Shown in pieces: positions 58,953 through 64,000 of a DNA stretch of 64,000 nucleotides. Under the pieces are notes generated by a model, which was not told where the DNA came from, searched no databases, and saw only the letters and a list, made by a program, of their open reading frames with translations. Location: NCBI GenBank assembly GCA_023213395.1, contig CM041465.1:235235741-235299740 (forward strand), in the 5' to 3' direction. This DNA is from Cycas panzhihuaensis (lineage: Eukaryota > Cycadophyta). The first letter of the stretch is position 1. Each line of letters starts with the position of its first letter. Both the position numbers and the translations under genes were made by a program.

Positions 58953-59811
58953 TGATCCCAAAATAGAGCTTAGTTGGTGAAGAAGTCAATTATCAACCTT
59001 TTCTCCTTGAGATCCTGGGAGTTAGTGTAGACATATCAATAACATCAAAACAACAATGAGCCCACAAAAGGAAATTCTACACCAAATCATTTATTCTTGA
59101 CATTGATCCAAAAGTATGAGGAGCAGTACTTTTATTAAACTATGAAAATCTCTATTTAATGGTGGAGAAATCAACTAGCAAAAGAATCGTAAAATTACAA
59201 GGAATAAATGATACAATTATACCATAAGGGGGACTCCAACCCTCTAAAATGCTTCTCCAAGGATGCTTCCCAAGTCCAGTCTCCAAGAACCACCTCTCCA
59301 ACCCATAATAGGGCTTAATTTATAGAAAGAAACCAAAATTGCATGTTTAACAAGTGGCAATCATGCAAGTATAACCACTAACCACCAGAATGCATGTTGT
59401 CCAAGTGGCCTTCATGCAATTCTTAAAATTTTGTAGCTTGTAACTAATCTTAATGAACTCCAATTTAGCTCAAATTTGGTACACATATAGGAACGTATTT
59501 CCCCTATGTGTCCTCAAAATTTTATCTTATTTGGATGTCATTTGATTATATTTTTATTCATTTAATGATAATATGTATTTGCTATTTTTTTCTGCTAGTT
59601 GTGGGCTTAATTTTATAAAAAACAAGGCTTGAACTCTAATCAAATGATATTTTCTAAACCCCACCTTTTGTACACATGTAGTGGGATGTGTCTTCTACCT
59701 TTAAACAAAATTTCATATAATTTTGACACCATTTTTCCATATCTCTTTTAGTTATGCCAATGCCTAGCATTTTCCACATCCTATAAACATATGGTAGATC
59801 CTCCTGGATCA
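58953..59811 (-). repeat. 5' LTR of element H
   Basis: 859 bp, same ends as the 3' LTR, followed on the right by the second AAGGA. Confidence 0.93.
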
Positions 59812-60750
59812 AAGGATGCCCACTCTTTTGTCCAGAGATACTAGAAATGCCAATCCCACATAATTTTAATCCATTAACCTATGCAAGAAATGAAATCCAT
59901 AGTTTCACCTTGGCCTTTCTTCCAATGGGGCCTCAACCTCATTAGACAAATCTTTCCAACATTTTCAAATGGATATAAATTCATTCTAACTATAATTGAA
60001 TACTTTACGAAGTAGAGTAAAGCTATCCCATTGATCTCCACTACTGGAAAGATCGTCACTACTTTCATATTTTAGCATATTATTTGTAGATTTGGGATAT
60101 TAGATGTTATCATTACTAATAACTTCATTTTGTAATCCCCATGTTAGTGAACTATGTAGTAAGTTTCATATTACTCATAGGATATCCACCCCATATCATC
60201 CTTTGGTGAATGGCCAAGTAGAAGCATCTAACAAGATTTTAGCTAAGACTATTGCTACTTCTTATAGGGATTGGCACTCTCAGTTGTTTTCTATATTATG
60301 GGCCTATAGGACCACCATCAGAAATGTTACCGTATGACACCATTCTCTCTTGTTTATGGTGTCAAAGTTGTTTTACCATTAGAGGTTGAAATTCCTTCTC
60401 TACGCATCTCATTGAAGGAATTTACCCATGAGTAGTTCCAAAGGGAAGTTCACCTTTTGGAGATAGAGAAGTTAAATGAGACTCATTTGTAAGCCTTTAA
60501 AAATAATATCATGTCTAAAACTAGGATTCAAGCTACACATGATAGGAAGCTTAGGCCTAAAAATTTTAATATGGGTGACAAGGTTTTGAAATTGGAATAT
60601 TTGCACGATATAGAAGTTTTCTCCTAAATGAATAGGACCTTTCTTGGTGAGTGAGGACTTAACTAATGGAGCCTACTAGATTTTGATATTAGAAGGATTA
60701 GAGTTTAAGAGACCTATTTATTCTCAATATTTGAGAATATTTTATGCCTA
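59812..60750 (+). pseudogene. Integrase of element C, catalytic and C-terminal part
   Basis: Continues directly from 53517: AHSFVQRY-stop-KCQ is the CC half of the zinc finger with the first Cys now Tyr. Core: SPWPFFQWGLNLIRQI (first Asp now Asn), GYKFILTIIEYFTK-stop-SKAIP (stop is Trp in relatives), then DVIITNNFIL where the second Asp (DNG in relatives) is Asn. HPLVNGQVEASNKIL carries the Glu (60200-60250). C-terminal: FSLVYGVKVVLPLEVEIPSL and KTRIQATHDRKLRPKNF. Two catalytic Asp to Asn changes make it inactive. Confidence 0.8.
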
Positions 60751-61915
60751 ACAACATGCATGCAACTTCCTCTGCAACAAGAATAAACTATGGCTTTGAA
60801 GCTAATACCTCTACCTAATGAGCTTAAACTATGGGCAAATCCCTTATTTTCAAAAGATTAGTTATTTTGAAACTTGTATCTTTGCCTAATTAGATAAAAC
60901 TATGGGCAAAATCTTCCTTTATTTTTAATACTTTCTTCCTTTCGTTAAGCATTGTTGTGTCCTTGTGATAGATCTAGGCCATAATCATGTAAGTCATGTG
61001 CTCTTTCTAGCACTTATATTGGTTATGAGTTTACCATCACTTGGATCTTATTATCCTTTGAATCCCACACTCAAAAGAGGACCTACACCTCCACCTTTAT
61101 TATACTTTCATCTCGGAAAGAGAAATGCCCCTTGTTAGCTTTGAGTATTCAGTCATTCAGTGAGAGTTTACTTTTATTTATCAATCTGTTACCTTGTTAA
61201 TTCAGACATCACTTTTACTTACTAGTTGATTACCTTTGGGATTCTCTTTTTGGTAATATACCCCCAATTGTTGATTGTTTTTATTATCCTTGGTTCTCTT
61301 TATTATTCCTTCAAAATAGATACTCATTCTACTACGTTCCTTTCATGCTTGGAGACACTGTAATTTTGATTTCCTTTTTGCTTTCCCATGGTTCATTCCT
61401 TAAGGAGATTAACCCCTTTTCCTTTTAAGATTCTGTTAAAAAAGAGAAATCCTTATTATGTTGAGTAGAAAAGTTTCTTAAGAAGATAATTATGATCTTA
61501 TTCTTATGGAAAGTGGAAATGAAAAGTTAAAAAGAAAGAAAAAATTAAAAGTAAAGTTAAAAAAAAAAAGAAGAAGAAAAAAGAAAAGAAAGTTGAAAGT
61601 AAGTTTATTGTTTTTATCCTCTTGTAGTCTAAGGCAAGTCATGTGATGGCTTTATCCCCATCTATCTATATATAGGTTGGGTTCATTTGGATGAGTCATT
61701 CAAGATTTTTGGATTTAGTTGCTTGGGTCCACCCTGACCTCAGTTATGATTGAACCCTACTTGACATCTTGATCATAATTGTCTTCCTTAGGTTTCTTCT
61801 TCTTACTTCATCATAGTCAGAGATCTATTTTTACCACCATCTCCTTATTGATTAATTCCTATACCTTCCTTTATTAATCACACAGTCTCCTAGTTTAGAT
61901 CCTCTTATTTCCATA
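60751..61915 (+). other. Post-integrase spacer of element C
   Basis: Non-coding by inspection. Near 60785-60910 are three spaced copies of a TAAACTATGG-containing word with CTTTGCCTAATTAG or similar. A purine-rich tract (61500-61600) sits where element B has a microsatellite. Rest matches B 17470-18480. Confidence 0.5.
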
Positions 61916-61917
61916 GC

Positions 61918-62310
61918 ATTGAATATCTTCACCGATGGGGGTAGTAAAGGAAACCTAGGACCATCTTCTTCTACTTAGGTGGTTTATGAATAATTAGGAA
62001 GTCCCCTCCTTTCCACAGGTTTCTTTATACCTAGAGCTGAATACCTTGTAATTATTGGAGCCTTTTTAGATGCCTCTCACTTTTACCTTAGACCTATTAC
62101 TTTGTATGCTAATTCTCAATTTATGATTTATCAATTAGTTAGGATGTACCAGGTCCACTCTCCACAATTCCTTTCTTTACATCATTAGGCCTCATCATTG
62201 TTTTCCCTATTTGCCTCAGTAACCATCTAATATATACCATATTTTCTTAATCTCAAAGCTGACACTCTCATTTCCTCAATCCTTGATGATCGTATTGATT
62301 GATTTTCCTT
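61918..62310 (+). pseudogene. Extra RNase H (aRNH) of element C
   Basis: LNIFTDGGSKGNLGPSSST, then PRAEYLVIIGAFLDASHFYL (Glu in AEY kept), LYANSQFMIYQLVRMYQVHS (Asp of DSQ now Asn) and the end block ADTLISSILDD. The ATG start of the B copy is ATA here. One stop (SSST-stop-VVYE) is Trp in copy B (SSSWVIYG). Placed 1.2 kb after integrase. Confidence 0.75.
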
Positions 62311-62332
62311 CTTCTAACTCAAGGCAACCCAC

Positions 62333-63068
62333 TCTGGAATGAGTATAAACTATCACTCTATAATGAGCATAAACTATTGGTTTGGTAAGACTGTAGGTTT
62401 GGGTAATTATGAGATTTTGGTGATAGGTATGAGACGTAAGTGAGATATGTGAAAGGGATAGACCCACGCAGGAATCTTAGGCCATGGAGGATCTTGGTTG
62501 GAGGTAAGTTCCTAAAAGCTTCTTGCCCCTGGAAGGAGCCAATGAAGAATCCAATATACTTGAGTAATTATTCATTTATTGAGCGAGATTAGTTTCATTT
62601 ACTAAATGACTTATTTCTTTTATGATATATTATATGAGTATAGGATTATCCTATATTAATATAATCTATTAGGAGTATGGTGTGAGTTATATGGATTTCC
62701 TTTTTGGAGATTTATATTACTCCATCTTCTACTTTCATAAACTTATTACCATTTGTATTCTAGATGATTTTAAGTTTATGAAAATAGAATAAGTAAACCT
62801 TTCACTTACCCCATTTTAATCTTTTATTTATCTCCTAGTTTTTATTCCTCCCTTAACCTTGTATTTCTTAAACCATGCTACTCTAGAATGAGTATAAACT
62901 ACTATGTATATAGTATTATAAAAAAAACCAAAATGGTATATAACTACAAAAGAACAAAAAAGGTAAAAAATGATAAAAATCATTACATATTTCATTGGAC
63001 AAATCACACTGATGAATGCATCCTATACTCAAATATAAATAGGAATAGAGGGGATAAAAGGCTTAGAG
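62333..63068 (+). other. 24-bp repeats and shared non-coding segment, element C
   Basis: Two 24-bp units (CACTCTGGAATGAGTATAAACTAT and a variant) at 62333-62380, one more at 62880, and between them sequence matching B 18964-19465. Ends where B would enter the PMD gene. Confidence 0.6.
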
Positions 63069-63074
63069 ACAAGT

Positions 63075-63640
63075 AATCACTTTGAGCTTTTAGCTACCTG
63101 TTGATGAGTCTAAACTAAGATAGGATGACAAACTCTAAGCTTCTATTTCCTTTAATGATGAGTATAAATTATGGCAAGGACTTGCTCTAAGACCTTCATA
63201 CCTATTAATGATCCTAAACTATGACAAAGATTCCTCTAAAGTCGATTGCTAATGAGGTTAAAAGATGACAATCACCCTCTGAAAGCCCTCACCCCATTAA
63301 CAAGGATAAACTATGATGGGTTTGCTCTAAGAGGTCATCTGTCAATAAACTTAAACTATGACAGTCCATCATTTTTACCTTAGCAAAAATATTTTGCTCT
63401 AAAAAGTCACTTGCTAATAACCTTAAACTATGACAATCCATGTTTTTTACCTCAGAAAAAAGATTTTACTCTGAAAAGTCACCTATTAATAAGCTTAAAC
63501 TATGACAGTCCATCCTTTTTACCCTAACAAAAATATATTACTCCAAAAAGTCACCTATTAATGAGCTTAAACTATAACAATCTATCCCTTTTGCTCTAAC
63601 AAAAAGACTTCCCTCTGATACTCACTTAATGAGAGATAAA
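63075..63640 (+). repeat. Tandem arrays with 50-bp and 72-bp periods, element C
   Basis: First degenerate units with GAGTCTAAACTAAGATAGG-like words, about 45-55 bp apart, as in B. Then four copies of a 72-bp unit with TTAAACTATGACA at 63351, 63423, 63495 and 63567. The 72-bp unit appears once in B (about 29690-29770), so it multiplied in C. Confidence 0.85.
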
Positions 63641-63654
63641 CTATCACCAGATGT

Positions 63655-63990
63655 ATATTAGAAGCCCATCTAATTTGTGGACATTTGGTGATGAAGTCCC
63701 ATCGAGTTTATGGGTAGTAGATAGCATTTGTTTGAAGGTCAAAGTCTCATCTAGTTTGTGGGAATTAGGTAAGTTTTTGATAATAGTAGGCACCTAGTTC
63801 TTTTAGGTGAGAAGATAAACATAGTGACGTTTCTGAGTTGAAAACTCAGTCCTCTAGTGTTTTTCGGGTAACATGGTTGATACCCAATCTTTTTAGGTAA
63901 TTTGATAGATGCCTAGTCCTTTTGGACAAGGAATATAAATGAAACCTCTTTTGGTTAAGACTACTCAGTTCTTTTGAGTAACTCTACCAA
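63655..63990 (+). repeat. CCCATCTAGTT and hairpin repeats of element C
   Basis: Units with AAGTCCCATCGAGTTTATGGG followed by hairpin units: CACCTA-N7-TAGGTG (63791-63809) and TACTCA-N7-TGAGTA (63962-63980), with imperfect ones between (63868, 63909). The matching polypurine tract and 3' LTR must lie just past the window. Confidence 0.8.
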
Positions 63991-64000
63991 TAGAAGTTTT

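Larger units (their letters stand above)
53518..59811 (-). mobile_element. Element H: complete minus-strand Ty3/gypsy element
   Basis: Both LTRs are 859 bp with ends TGATCC/GGATCA. A perfect target duplication AAGGA lies at 53513-53517 and 59812-59816. Initiator tRNA-Met primer site beside the right LTR and polypurine tract beside the left one show minus orientation. Coding region 58878-54454 is one uninterrupted frame register broken only by stop codons. About 54 of 859 LTR positions differ by eye (6%). Same branch as element D, different LTR. It is the youngest-looking element here. Confidence 0.93.
41182..64000 (+). mobile_element. Element C: Tat-like Ty3/gypsy element with two nested insertions
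   Basis: Plus-strand order: 5' LTR, primer site, gag, [copia insertion 46227-50059], protease, RT, RNase H, integrase part 1, [element H 53518-59811], integrase part 2, spacer, extra RNase H, repeats, tandem arrays, hairpins; the 3' LTR lies beyond the window. It is the same family as B and the more complete of the two, except that it has no PMD gene between the extra RNase H segment and the arrays. Confidence 0.82.

Noticed and set aside
60751-61915. Possible env-like gene between integrase and the extra RNase H
   Set aside because: No long frame, signal peptide or membrane segment is shared between elements B and C here.
1-64000. Cellular protein-coding gene, tRNA or rRNA
   Set aside because: All recognisable domains belong to retrotransposons or their PMD cargo; no cloverleaf or rRNA sequence was noticed by reading. 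A tRNAscan or BLASTX run could still find something missed.

Overview
This window is nuclear DNA of a seed plant or other land plant with a large, repeat-filled genome. It is AT-rich, poor in CG dinucleotides, and consists almost entirely of long terminal repeat (LTR) retrotransposons nested in one another. I found no convincing cellular gene, tRNA, rRNA or CRISPR array. The species cannot be named from this sequence. All retroelement genes carry stop codons or frameshifts, so nearly every coding feature is a pseudogene.

Layout. (1) 1-6637: 3' part of a plus-strand Ty3/gypsy element of Tat-like type (element A): an antisense plant-mobile-domain (PMD) gene with an intron, a cluster of palindromes, an extra RNase H, a polypurine tract and a 2.8-kb LTR. 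(2) 6638-12177: a related minus-strand element (E) with 3.0-kb 5' LTR, primer-binding site and gag; A appears to be inserted in it. (3) 12178-32559: plus-strand Tat-like element B: gag, protease, RT, a deletion that removes RNase H and integrase, an extra RNase H, an antisense PMD gene, tandem arrays, hairpin repeats, polypurine tract and 2.2-kb LTR. Its PMD gene is split by a complete second gypsy element D (20584-27559; target duplication ATGAC). (4) about 32574-38186: minus-strand Tat-like element F (protease, gag, primer site). (5) 38187-41181: plus-strand LTR (G) of the A/E type. (6) 41182-64000 and beyond: Tat-like element C, same family as B, split twice: by a Ty1/copia element lacking protease and integrase (46227-50059) and by a minus-strand gypsy element H (53518-59811; perfect AAGGA target duplication) inside the integrase zinc finger.

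How the parts relate. A, B and C share a module set not seen in simple gypsy elements: a second RNase H placed after integrase and apparently beginning at its own ATG, and in A and B an antisense PMD gene. The intron lies at the same place in both PMD copies, which is expected if the gene travels passively in antisense and is never spliced from the sense genomic RNA. B and C end in arrays built on one core word (TAAACTATG) at several repeat periods, followed by short hairpins whose stems covary between copies. PMD and the extra RNase H are in opposite order in A and B.

Decay pattern. Many stops sit at Trp or Gln codons, and RT and zinc-finger residues are lost by G-to-A or C-to-T changes. This fits deamination of methylated cytosine in silenced elements. 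By-eye LTR differences (H about 6%, D about 10%, copia about 12%) give a rough order of insertion.
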